Assembly (NCBI GenBank): GCA_023954715.1
Contig: JAGSHD010000005.1
Coordinates: 217,598-281,597 of the forward strand
Direction: 5' to 3'
Length of the DNA: 64,000 nucleotides
Source: Candidatus Cloacimonadota bacterium
GTDB lineage: Bacteria > Muiribacteriota > UBA6191
Of the stretch, positions 9,082-18,600 are shown one piece after another. The position numbers and the translations under genes were made by a program. Under the pieces are notes generated by a model, which saw only the letters and a program-made list of their open reading frames with translations, did no database searches and was not told where the DNA came from. Positions within the stretch are counted from its first letter, which is position 1; the number at the start of each line of letters is the position of its first letter.

Positions 9082-9543
9082 CGTTGTGAAAGTTTTGTAA
9101 GCTACAATATTGTAAAGAGTGTCTCAATATTTTTGGGACTCATCCTATAGTCAAATAGAGATGGATATGATAATTCGTAGAATATTAGCTCTATGGCTCT
9201 TGGTGGACATAGTGACGAAACGGTTTCATTTCCTACAGTAGACAAAATCCAAATCGACTAATTTTTAAGAAAAAAGACTGAATCATATTATGTGATGCAG
9301 TCTTTTTTCAATTATACGCACTAAAAGTATGCACTATATCCATAGGTCGTAACTTTTGTTATCTTGTTTAGCTAAAACTCTGGTTTTAGTCAAAGAATAT
9401 AAGGTGTTTTTTTACTCCAGATGCTCCAACTATAGACTAAAATTCATGGCAAATAGCCCTAGAGTTTATATAGTGGTACGGATAAAAATGAAAGCCGCTT
9501 AAGCTAGCAATATATACCATATTATAATAAGGATTGGTTTGTT
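9082..9543. other. Intergenic region with terminator and possible small transcript
   Basis: These 462 bases follow the TPR gene. The first 187 have no long frame but include a 22-codon ATG frame at 9193-9261 (MALGGHSDETVSFP...), which stops 8 bases before a strong terminator and lacks a Shine-Dalgarno sequence. After the terminator the region is AT-rich with no recognised feature. It may hold a small RNA or a short peptide gene. It does not look like 4.5S RNA, tmRNA or RNase P RNA. Confidence 0.3.
9269..9308 (+). terminator. Rho-independent terminator
   Basis: AAAAAAGACTG is mirrored by CAGTCTTTTTT around a 17-base loop that can itself pair ATCA with TGAT. The stem is followed by a T run, and the A run before it makes it usable from both strands. 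Confidence 0.8.
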
Positions 9544-11241
9544 TTGAAATTTGACTGGATAGATTTATATACAATTGTAGAAGAGTTAAGACCCTTGTTG
9601 ATAGGGGCTAAATTACAAGATATTTATAATACGGCAGACGCTAGAGTTTTGTTTGTTTTTTATCGCGGAAATAAATTATTTCTACAAATGGATGTGAGTA
9701 AAGACTTTTCTTCTATGGTTCCATTAACAGAAAAGCCGAAAACTCCAGATGCACCTTCTGACTTTTGTTTTGCTATTCGAAAATATCTCGAAAATGCAAG
9801 ATTAAAAGATATGTGTGTTCATGAGGGGCACAGACTTTTAAAGCTTACTTTTGAAACTCAAACAGAAGAGTATTCTTTGTTTGTAGACTTTCATAGTGCC
9901 CAAGGAAACATCTATTTAGTTTCCAATGACCAAAAGTTACTTGCTTGTCATAATCGTTCTATAGCTTTTGATTATGACAATTTAGTTGACCCAAAGCATC
10001 CTCATCCTTCTTATAAAGATATAGACTGGAACATCGAAGAGATACATAAAGCAATTCACGATGAAAGCTATGGTTATTTTGTTTCAAAAGCAAAGGAGTT
10101 TACTCCTAAATTCATACAGTGGTTGATTGCCCAAGAAGGACTTAACTTTAAAAGCTCTGCAGACTTTATTCAACATGTTGACACTCAACTAGAGGCTATC
10201 AAAACCGAAGCATGCCCTCACCTAACTTTTGATGAGATCGGTATGACAGGGTTTTCTGTATACCCTGACCAAGAGGTAGAGCCAGTTTTAATGGCAGCTG
10301 TTTTAGAAGACTACTTTACATACTGTGAAACAGGCTTGTTACTTAGAAAAGTTCGTGAAAAGGGTTTAAAGTTAATCACTAAAGAGCGAGATTATATTGT
10401 AAGTAAGCGAGAGAAAATTGATAAAAAACTGGAGCTATATCATACACATAATGAGCTAGAAAGAGTTGCTACTCTTTGTTTGTCCCAACAAGATGTGTTT
10501 CGACCTTTTTGTAACTCAATAACTATTCAAGATTATTATGATGATGAGTATAAAACAATTGAACTAACAGTAGATCCTAAAAAGAGTGCTAAAGGCAATA
10601 TTGATAATATGTTCAAAAAGGTAAAAAAGTACCAAAGAGGTATTCCTAGGCTAGAGTCTCAAATTATTGAGCTAGAAGAGTCTGAAAAGTTATTAGCTAG
10701 AACCTTAAATCAAATTAAACATGAGACAGATTTGGTAAAACTAGATGAGTTTATTCAAAGACTTCAAAATTTAGGTATTTTAAAAGGTAAAAAACAAAAT
10801 AAAACCACTACTGATAAGAAAAAGACAAAAAAGAGTCAGTTGAGATTGTTTTACTCATCAGAAGGCTGTGAAATTTACGCCGGAAGAAACGATAAAGAAA
10901 ACGACTATTTGGTGAAACAAGTGGGATCAAAAGAAGATACTTGGTTTCATGTGAAAGACGTACCAGGCTCTCATATCATTTTGAAAAAGACAGCAGACTC
11001 TACTAAGGCTTCTATTTTAGAGGCAGCGCAATTAGCCGCTTATTACTCATCTAAAAAAAGTGATAGTAAGGCTCAAGTTATATATACTCAAGTAAAGCAT
11101 GTAAAAAAGATTTCAGGAGCAAAACCAGGTACTGTGCGAGCAGATCAGCATGAAACTATGACAGTAAAGATTGATCCTGGAATTGTTTCTAAACTAGAAA
11201 AAAACAGAAAGATGGTTCATGGAGCAACTGAAGAAGATTAA
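9544..11241 (+). CDS. NFACT-family ribosome quality control protein, RqcH-like
   Basis: This 565-residue protein has the RqcH/Rqc2/FbpA layout: NFACT-N domain (about 1-220), helix-hairpin-helix and long coiled coil (about 270-410), and the NFACT-R domain (about 430-540). NFACT-R is marked by GCEIYAGRNDKEND and TWFHVKDVPGSHIILKK. Well-studied RqcH binds obstructed 50S subunits and adds C-terminal Ala tails to stalled chains. The NFACT-N Asp-Arg pair (Asp97-Arg98 in Bacillus subtilis) is His96-Arg97 here. The start is TTG at 9544, with AAGGA about 10 bases upstream and a family-typical N-terminus (MKFDWIDLYTIVEEL). Its 3' end overlaps the next gene by 23 bases. Confidence 0.85.
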   Translation: MKFDWIDLYTIVEELRPLLIGAKLQDIYNTADARVLFVFYRGNKLFLQMDVSKDFSSMVPLTEKPKTPDAPSDFCFAIRKYLENARLKDMCVHEGHRLLKLTFETQTEEYSLFVDFHSAQGNIYLVSNDQKLLACHNRSIAFDYDNLVDPKHPHPSYKDIDWNIEEIHKAIHDESYGYFVSKAKEFTPKFIQWLIAQEGLNFKSSADFIQHVDTQLEAIKTEACPHLTFDEIGMTGFSVYPDQEVEPVLMAAVLEDYFTYCETGLLLRKVREKGLKLITKERDYIVSKREKIDKKLELYHTHNELERVATLCLSQQDVFRPFCNSITIQDYYDDEYKTIELTVDPKKSAKGNIDNMFKKVKKYQRGIPRLESQIIELEESEKLLARTLNQIKHETDLVKLDEFIQRLQNLGILKGKKQNKTTTDKKKTKKSQLRLFYSSEGCEIYAGRNDKENDYLVKQVGSKEDTWFHVKDVPGSHIILKKTADSTKASILEAAQLAAYYSSKKSDSKAQVIYTQVKHVKKISGAKPGTVRADQHETMTVKIDPGIVSKLEKNRKMVHGATEED

Positions 11242-11965
11242 ATATATAGTACCTAGTGCACTTACTGCATTAAGCGTATATTTTGCTTATAGAGCATATT
11301 TGGCTACTAGTGTTGAGGATGGTTGTTGGTATCTACTCTTATGTGTAGTTATGGACAAGCTAGATGGAAGCTCGGCTAGGCTTTTAAAAGCGACTAGTCA
11401 ATTCGGCTTGAAGTTTGATTCATTTGCTGATGCCATAGCTTTTGGTATCATACCTGGAATTATCCTATATGAAAGTGCATCTTTGATTCCTGCTCCTTCT
11501 CACTGGGTTTTAGCTTTTAAACTGAGTGGGTTTGTTTATGTGATTGCCACTTTTGCAAGACTTTATAAGTTTGATCGATTGGCTACCCAAGGTTTAGGTG
11601 AAGATAGTTTTTTTGGAATCCCATCTACTTTGGCAGCGGCTATATTTGCAACTTATGGTGTGGCTTTTGGTCCCTATTTTGATCAGCTAGATAAGATATA
11701 TTTACTTCAAGGAATGCCAATCATGGCAGTATTTTTAGCTATTTTAATGAATGGTACATTTCCAACTTTAAAAGTAGGTGTCCCTGAGAAAACATTTAAT
11801 AAAATTTTACAGACTGTTAGTTTTATCTTTTGTTTTATAGCTATCCCTACAAGACAATGCGGTATGATTTTATTTTGTATAGCAATCGTTGTTTTGTTTA
11901 TAACTATTTTCTTTGGGCGTAAAAAACATGGAAAACAAAAACTGGAACTTCCTGAAAATAACTGA
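11219..11965 (+). CDS. pssA: CDP-diacylglycerol-serine O-phosphatidyltransferase (PssA type)
   Basis: This 248-residue inner-membrane enzyme carries the full CDP-alcohol phosphatidyltransferase signature D-G-x2-A-R-x8-G-x3-D-x3-D (Asp49, Gly50, Ala53, Arg54, Gly63, Asp67, Asp71), followed by several hydrophobic helices. Family members transfer a phosphatidyl group from CDP-diacylglycerol to an alcohol. The N-terminus IKYIVPSALTALSVYFAY and the overall length favour phosphatidylserine synthase, the entry to phosphatidylethanolamine, over PgsA. The substrate call rests on resemblance. It overlaps the end of the RqcH-like gene by 23 bases, suggesting coupled translation. Confidence 0.75.
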   Translation: MEQLKKIKYIVPSALTALSVYFAYRAYLATSVEDGCWYLLLCVVMDKLDGSSARLLKATSQFGLKFDSFADAIAFGIIPGIILYESASLIPAPSHWVLAFKLSGFVYVIATFARLYKFDRLATQGLGEDSFFGIPSTLAAAIFATYGVAFGPYFDQLDKIYLLQGMPIMAVFLAILMNGTFPTLKVGVPEKTFNKILQTVSFIFCFIAIPTRQCGMILFCIAIVVLFITIFFGRKKHGKQKLELPENN

Positions 11966-12032
11966 TACAGAAAAACTATTTTTTGTTTTGTTTATGATCG
12001 TGCTTTTAGTTAAAACTTGGTTCATATCTTAG
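11928..12032 (+). CDS. Possible 34-residue single-pass membrane peptide
   Basis: A short ATG frame starts inside the 3' end of pssA in another reading frame and ends 16 bases before comEC. It encodes a polar head (MENKNWNFLKITDTEK), then one hydrophobic helix of about 13 residues and a short tail. Its position between two overlapping or tightly packed membrane genes is what makes it plausible. There is no strong ribosome binding site. It could be chance. Confidence 0.35.
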   Translation: MENKNWNFLKITDTEKLFFVLFMIVLLVKTWFIS

Positions 12033-12048
12033 GGTTAATTTAAAGAAT

Positions 12049-14034
12049 ATGAGTTATTGGTTAAAGCTGAGTGAATCTCTTGTATTTGGGCATAGACTAT
12101 TCTTCTTATTGCTTTTTTATTTGTTGGGTGTTTTGATTGCCTTTTTGTTGGAAAGCTCACTTCAACCGATTTCAGTTGTTCTCTATTTTATTTGTTTAGC
12201 AAGTATTTTTACCTTGATCCGTTCCACTAAAAAGTACTCATTTATTTTATTGAGTACTTCGCTTTTTCTTTGCTCAGTCTTATATTATATAACGGCTCTT
12301 TCCTATCAAAGTTCTACCCCTTTGCTGGACTCAAATGGAGTTGTAGGAGGGGTGATATGGGATGTCAATCAAGACTTTTTAAAAGTTAAATTGCTTACTC
12401 AAAATAACAAATATCTAGGACACTTTTTGAGATTAAAGTCATCTAAACATTTGTTACCCATTGGTACTTTAGTTAAGCTAGACCCCAAAAAGATAGATGA
12501 AAGATATTACCGGCCGAGACGTTTTTTGAGTAGTAATCAAATTCCAGCCCCTTGGACAGAAAATATAGATTGGCGATCTGAAGTTATAAGATTATCTGCA
12601 CACGCGAGACTTTTATTGAAAAATAGGATGAGTGCTTCTTTTCAAAATTATCCTAACTTACAGGAGTTTTGTATGAGTGCATTAGTACAGATAAAAAGTG
12701 ATAAGTCCAAATCGATTCAAGATGCCATGAAAAATATGGGGTTGACTCATATTTTTGCAGTGAGTGGGTTTCATGTGTCTATTTTATCTCTTTTTGTGTT
12801 GTTTACTTGTCGTTTATTCAGATTTAATTTTTTCACATCTTTTATTATTTTGTCCATATTTTTAGTTTCGTATGCTGTAGTTACAGGATTTTCAGCTTCC
12901 ATTTTTCGGGCGTTTGTTTTTTCATTGATCTTGTTTCCGAAAAAGCTGTTATATCAAGATATCGATAGAGTTCATATTTTGTCGATGATTTGCTTTATAC
13001 ATCTGTTATTAAGTCCATTGGAGATTTTTAGCATTGGTTTTCAGTTAAGTTACGGAATCACTTTTTTGCTATTGTTTTACTCAAGGGGGTCAAGCTCGTC
13101 AATGAAGCTACGGATATTGCAAGTTTTTACTATGCAATTATGTATCTACATTTACTTCTTATTTTACTTTCAAGAGTTTCCCTTGTTTTCATTTGTAGGT
13201 GTTTTTCTTACTCCGATTTTTTCAGTAATATTGATGGCTGGATTTTTGTTACTGTTTACCCCTATATTGATCCTTGAACTATTTTTATTTAAGTATTTAT
13301 TAGGTTTTTTTGAGGTCATTTTGATGTACACTTTTTCGTTTGGGGAAAGTTTAAGTTATATCTTAACAAGTGATGTCGCCTTCAAGCTTTGGTTAGTTTT
13401 ACCTTCGTTTTTAGTGATTATTGCTGTTTATATAGTTTTAGAAAAGCTTATGTTACGATCTAAAAAAAACTCACATATACAAGCTTTCTTAAAACATCTT
13501 GTTAGTATAAGTGGTAAAGATTTTGATCGGTATGAGGAGTTAAGTAACATTCAAAAGTGGGAGCTAGAATATTTGATTTATAAAAATATGGAAATGGATA
13601 AAAAAACAAGATTGAATAGGTCTTTTGATCTATGTTTAGAGTGGCTGTTAACTATGAAGCTTTCAAAGATAGAAGTATTTATAGACATTTTATTGAACTC
13701 TTTTTATAAAGACCTATATCTACAATTATGTAAAAGCACTTTAAGTGGACAAAACTTTCAGGACTTTAATTTGGATTTAGATCGATTTATGGAATTAGAA
13801 ATCGGTGGAAGACTAGTCTCTTGTGATCATTTGAACTCTATGTTTATGGGATTTTGTAAGCGCTCTAATATACTTTTAACAAGTTCTCAAATGAGAGCTC
13901 ACTTACAAATTGGGTTATCTTATCAACGCTTTCAAAACCTCAGAAATTACGATCAAAACTTCTTGCTTAGTAGTATTTTGTTTATAAAGTATTTATCATC
14001 AACATATTTAGTGTTCAAAGAGTATAGTAAATAA
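12049..14034 (+). CDS. comEC: ComEC/Rec2-type competence membrane protein, short form
   Basis: This 661-residue multi-pass protein has the ComEC core signature GLTHIFAVSGFHV at 231-243, preceded by an N-terminal membrane segment and an OB-like soluble region (about 90-170), and followed by the competence-domain helices to about residue 470. ComEC forms the inner-membrane channel for single-stranded DNA uptake. The C-terminal metallo-beta-lactamase domain of many ComEC proteins is absent. In its place are about 190 mostly soluble helical residues (about 470-661) that I do not recognise. AGGG lies about 12 bases before the ATG. DNA uptake is a family inference. Confidence 0.8.
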   Translation: MSYWLKLSESLVFGHRLFFLLLFYLLGVLIAFLLESSLQPISVVLYFICLASIFTLIRSTKKYSFILLSTSLFLCSVLYYITALSYQSSTPLLDSNGVVGGVIWDVNQDFLKVKLLTQNNKYLGHFLRLKSSKHLLPIGTLVKLDPKKIDERYYRPRRFLSSNQIPAPWTENIDWRSEVIRLSAHARLLLKNRMSASFQNYPNLQEFCMSALVQIKSDKSKSIQDAMKNMGLTHIFAVSGFHVSILSLFVLFTCRLFRFNFFTSFIILSIFLVSYAVVTGFSASIFRAFVFSLILFPKKLLYQDIDRVHILSMICFIHLLLSPLEIFSIGFQLSYGITFLLLFYSRGSSSSMKLRILQVFTMQLCIYIYFLFYFQEFPLFSFVGVFLTPIFSVILMAGFLLLFTPILILELFLFKYLLGFFEVILMYTFSFGESLSYILTSDVAFKLWLVLPSFLVIIAVYIVLEKLMLRSKKNSHIQAFLKHLVSISGKDFDRYEELSNIQKWELEYLIYKNMEMDKKTRLNRSFDLCLEWLLTMKLSKIEVFIDILLNSFYKDLYLQLCKSTLSGQNFQDFNLDLDRFMELEIGGRLVSCDHLNSMFMGFCKRSNILLTSSQMRAHLQIGLSYQRFQNLRNYDQNFLLSSILFIKYLSSTYLVFKEYSK

Positions 14035-14066
14035 ATGTAAAATAAACATACAAAAAAGGCAGTATT

Positions 14067-14097
14067 TTGACGATTTTTGTTAGATAGGAAGTATACT
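14067..14097 (+). promoter_or_regulatory. Candidate promoter of the cyclase/giant-protein unit
   Basis: TTGACG at 14067-14072 and TATACT at 14092-14097 are close to sigma-70 consensus. The 19-base spacer is longer than ideal. It would give a leader of about 80 bases before the cyclase start. Confidence 0.4.
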
Positions 14098-14184
14098 GTA
14101 TAAATCAAGTTAAAATTGTAGACAAAGTGCTTTAGTGAATAGGTATATAGCTTACATGGAAATGAAAGTATAAAAATAAAAATT

Positions 14185-15681
14185 ATGGAAAAAGTTAAGA
14201 CTTATATTGATTTTGTGATTGCTGGAATACTTTTTATTACACAGGGGCTGTTATATTTTGCAATTCGTCCAGAAAGTTTAACAGTCTATATTGTTGTATT
14301 TTCAATTTCTTTTATTGTAGTTGTTCGATTAATATTGATTGGACTTACTCAAATAAATGAGGCCAAAAAAAGTGCCCCTGATTTAAAAATTCAGCAACGC
14401 TCAAACTTAGATTTGGTTGCCAAATCTAAGGCTATTACTGAGGATAATCAACAAAAACTAGCAAAATTCTCCTCAGTTTTTTTGCAGATGAAAAACTTGG
14501 TTTCTAGTGTGCAAAAAGAGCAAATTCTAGAAATATATATGAGTCTTTTAAAGAAAAACCTAGACTGTGGTAAGGCTACATTTTTTGAATACCATCAAGA
14601 AGATGAGACTTTAAAGTCTAGTTACTCGACTGATATGAGAGTGAACGATACTAAAGTGTTGAGCTTTCACTTAGGAGACGAAAACTTTATAGCCTATTGT
14701 GGCAAGAAAAAACAAACAATTGAGCGAGATCAGATAAAACAAAATATGGACCTCGTCCATTTTGATGTTGAAAAACCTCTCCCTATGTATATGTGCTCTC
14801 CTATTGTCTATAACACTGAATTGATTGGCGTTATTAATATTTCTCAAATGAAAAGTGGCGGGTTTTCTTCTCAAGATAAACAGTTTTTCGCAACTCTTTG
14901 CACAATTCTTGCACTAACACTAAGGAATGCAAAAAATCTTTCATTGGTTCATAGCGATTTACAAAGCTCTCGAAAGAGTTTGGAGCAAAAGAGTTTACTA
15001 AATGAAAAAATCAAACATTTGTTTGGTAAATTTACTTCACCTAAAGTAGTCAAATCTTTAGTGGATAGTGGTGCTAATGTTGAATTAGGTGGAGAAGAAA
15101 AAGAGTTAACCGTTTTGTTTGCTGATATTCGGTCCTTTACAAATTATTGTGAAAAGAGAGAGCCACAAGAAGTAGTGGATATCTTAAACGAATACTTAAC
15201 GGCTATGTCTAAAGTAATTATCAAATATGATGGGACTTTAGATAAGTATATCGGCGATGAGATTATGGCATTTTGGGGTGCTCCTCTGAGTCAAGCAGAT
15301 CATGCAAAGTTAGCAACACAAGCATGCTTTGAGATGTTACAAGAACTAAAAAAGCTCCATGTAAAGTGGGAAAAATCAGGTAAAGAAGTTTTTGAAATTG
15401 GATTAGGGCTTAATACTGGGCCAATGATTGTTGGAAATATTGGTTCAACGATTCGAATGGATTTTACAGTAATTGGAGATGCTGTAAATCTTGGGAGTCG
15501 AGTACAAGGGCTGACAAGAAAGTTTAATTCAGATATGTTAATCACAGAAGATACTTACAATAAAGTGAAAGACATTGTGAAAGCAAGAAAAATAGGTGCC
15601 TTACAAGTAAAAGGTAAAGAAGAATCCGTTATGATTTATGCGATTGACTGGGTTGATTTAAAGCCTTTAACTAAGTCTTAA
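14185..15681 (+). CDS. Membrane class III adenylate/guanylate cyclase with GAF domain
   Basis: This is a 498-residue protein. Two transmembrane helices (about 8-27 and 33-54) anchor it. A GAF sensor domain follows (about 95-250), then a short coiled linker and a class III catalytic domain (about 300-490). The metal-binding aspartates are Asp314 (LFADIRSFT) and Asp358 (KYIGDEIMAFWGAP), with a candidate base-contacting Lys354. Further motifs are GLGLNTGPMIVGNIGS and DFTVIGDAVNLGSRVQGL. It should make cAMP (or cGMP) in the cytoplasm in response to a ligand bound by GAF. The stop is only a few bases from the giant surface protein gene, so the two are likely one transcript. Confidence 0.85.
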   Translation: MEKVKTYIDFVIAGILFITQGLLYFAIRPESLTVYIVVFSISFIVVVRLILIGLTQINEAKKSAPDLKIQQRSNLDLVAKSKAITEDNQQKLAKFSSVFLQMKNLVSSVQKEQILEIYMSLLKKNLDCGKATFFEYHQEDETLKSSYSTDMRVNDTKVLSFHLGDENFIAYCGKKKQTIERDQIKQNMDLVHFDVEKPLPMYMCSPIVYNTELIGVINISQMKSGGFSSQDKQFFATLCTILALTLRNAKNLSLVHSDLQSSRKSLEQKSLLNEKIKHLFGKFTSPKVVKSLVDSGANVELGGEEKELTVLFADIRSFTNYCEKREPQEVVDILNEYLTAMSKVIIKYDGTLDKYIGDEIMAFWGAPLSQADHAKLATQACFEMLQELKKLHVKWEKSGKEVFEIGLGLNTGPMIVGNIGSTIRMDFTVIGDAVNLGSRVQGLTRKFNSDMLITEDTYNKVKDIVKARKIGALQVKGKEESVMIYAIDWVDLKPLTKS

Positions 15682-15695
15682 GCATGGTTGGAAAT

Positions 15696-18600
15696 ATGAA
15701 ACAAATCACAAAAAATATAATACTACTCTTATTGTTAAGTTGTGTACATTTTGCAATAGATTATCAAAAGTTTACTTCATCAAACATTATTTTACCAGAG
15801 GGCCAAAAAACGGTCTATACTGCATGGGGAGATTTTGATTTAGATGGTGACTTAGATGCATATATTGTAAACGATGGGGCACCAAATGAACTTTTCATGA
15901 ATAATTACTGTGGACACTTTGCTCCTAATACACCTTGTAAGTCTTATGGAGAGCAGGAGAGAACTAAAAATACGGTAGATGTTGGAGATGATCGTACTCT
16001 TGGGTTTACAAAATTAACACATACTAGTTTTCCTAAGTTGGTGCGTTTGAAGGATGGAGTTGCTTCATCAAAATCTGCTGAATGGGTTGATTTTGATGAA
16101 GATGGAGATTTAGATCTATATGTAGTGAACGATGGTTTAAATAGACTGTTTATCAATGATCTTTTTTCACCAACAAGAAAGTATGATCCTTTCAGTGAAC
16201 AATCTGTTGTACAGCAAGCAAATTTACAAAGCAGTCAAGATTACTTGTTTCATACTAAAGAGGTTACTGGATTACCTACTAGTGGCTATAAAACAGTTAT
16301 TAACGTAACAACAGTAAATGTTAACACTCCGTTTGATGCAAACGGAGTTTTTACTGATACTACACAAAAGTTTATTAGTTCTACACCTTCTGTCACCCCT
16401 GGAATGTACATAGAGTTAAATCAAAGTGAAAATCAAAGATTTGTCATATTAGATGTTTTAAGTGAAACTACATTACGTATAGGTATTGCTGATGAAGTGA
16501 TTGATGCCAGCTCTATTGTTAACAGTTATACGATTGTAGAAGACAGCTTTTCGAGCTTAGAGGATTTAGGTGTGCTAGAAAACTCTTTAGTAAGAGTAGC
16601 AGGACCGATTACAGACCCTTTATTATACCAAACAGCAGTAACCTACACAGATTCATTAACTAATTCACAGATCACTTCTGGAGATCAATTGATTATGTAT
16701 CGATCTAGTGGAGCTACGTTAAAAGAAACACTCGTGAATATAGATGGAAGAGTCACAAAGAAGAATATAAATGTAACTCCTGCCCCTAGAATTACAGATG
16801 ACTTAGGTGCAGATCTACTTTTAGAATCAGACTTTAAAACTCGTATCAGAAGAAAAAATGGTGAAATTGTTTTTCAAAAATTTTTAAGAGATCTAACTAT
16901 CGATTTTAATAGTCAAAGTTTATTGAGTGGAGATCAAATTCAAATTTTGGATAAAAAGTATGCTTGTCCAAAAGAACCCGGAAAAATCTATGATCAAGAT
17001 GCTTGTAATGTTTATGCAATAGAAAGTGTGAGTCAAGAAGGAATCATTTTTTTAAGTGGGACTGATTTGGTGAAAAACCTCGGAACAGATGTACCTTATG
17101 AAGTGATCAGAAGAAGTGCTAGTGCAAGAACACAGAGATACTTTGAAGATAAAAGTGCGAACTTTAGCATTAATACCTCAAGTTTTGATGCTGTAGCGTA
17201 TGCTGCTACTGCACAATATAAAAAAGGTGATCATATAGTTTTGGATCCAGTAGTGGATGGGTTTGGGACAAATAGTTTCAACTCGAATCAAATTGTAGCA
17301 GTGAATCAAAATCGAGCTCAATTCGGTAAAGGAATTTTAGGGATCACACCAACTGTTGCTCGTCCAAGTGGTAGATTACAAGTTTTAGATATCGTAAGTC
17401 CTACACGACTGCTTGTAGATGCCTTTCCATCTGAAGTGAGTAATTTAAAGGATAGTGACTTTCCCTATCAGATGAGGTCTATGTTTGGTAGATTATCAGA
17501 AAGAACTAACTTAGATGGTACGATTCAAATATTTGAAGAGTTATCTTTAGAAAATCCTAAAACGAAACAGTTTGATTCAACTTTAGGTTTTATGATTACT
17601 CAACAAGATAGGGCTCCTGTACCTCCACAAATTTTGGCTTTTTTTGCTACCGAGCTCCGAGCAATTAATTTGAACTTAAATACTTTTTTAACAGAAACGG
17701 ATACCTTTTCTAATACCTCCAACTATAAGATTCAGATAGATGACCCGGGTGTCCCACTTGTTCAAGCTATCACTAATGTTGAATACCGCCCCTTGTATTA
17801 CGGTATATCAGCAAACCCTTACGTGGCAGTAGGAGAACAGAGAAAAAAAATCCGTGTTTTTAATCGATTACCAAAAGGAGTGGCTGTAGGACATTATTTT
17901 GTGTTTTCAAACAATTATAAAACAAAAAAGCAAATTGTTAGGATTGAGCCATCAGCATCAGGAAACCTTGTTGATTTGACTTTAGAGTCAGAACCTTTAG
18001 CGGACTTTTTTACTGAACTAGAAACAGCTTGTACCAATACGCCAGGTTTGGCTTGTACAGCAGGAGATGAAGATACTCAAGCCTTTTTTGATACGGCGCC
18101 ACGAGTCACAAGTACAGCTTATGAATTTATTGCAACTTCGACTTTTGCTGTAAATGGAGATAAAACCGTACCAACTGTGTTTAGTGAAACGTTGATGGTA
18201 GCAAACAACTTTAAGTTTACCGACTTAAATGTGGCAAGTGGAGATCTACTAGAGTTTTTTGAAACTTCTGTAGACCGATTAAACACGGCTACTGGTAAAT
18301 TATATACAGCTGAGGTATTGCGAGTAGAGTCTAATGGCTCAGAAGCAAATGCCGTTGTATTATCCAGTATTAATGGTGCAGTTGCTCCATTTAATAATGA
18401 TTATGACTTTGCAAAACTAGGGTTTAAGCCAATTTACAAAGGTAAGCTTTTAGAGGACCAAGAAGTTGAGTATCAAAATGCTAGCTTTGATTTTACTAAA
18501 AAAACAAATTCGTCAAAAAGTGACCTTTTATCAATTTTTTACCCAACACCTGAAGGGTATCGACTAGCTACAAGAGTTCCTATTGATACGGTAACTCCAA

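Noticed and set aside
9082..9268. 4.5S RNA, tmRNA or RNase P RNA before the terminator
   Set aside because: The conserved cores of these RNAs (the SRP GGAAG/AGCAG loops, the tmRNA tag and tRNA-like ends, the RNase P core) are not found.
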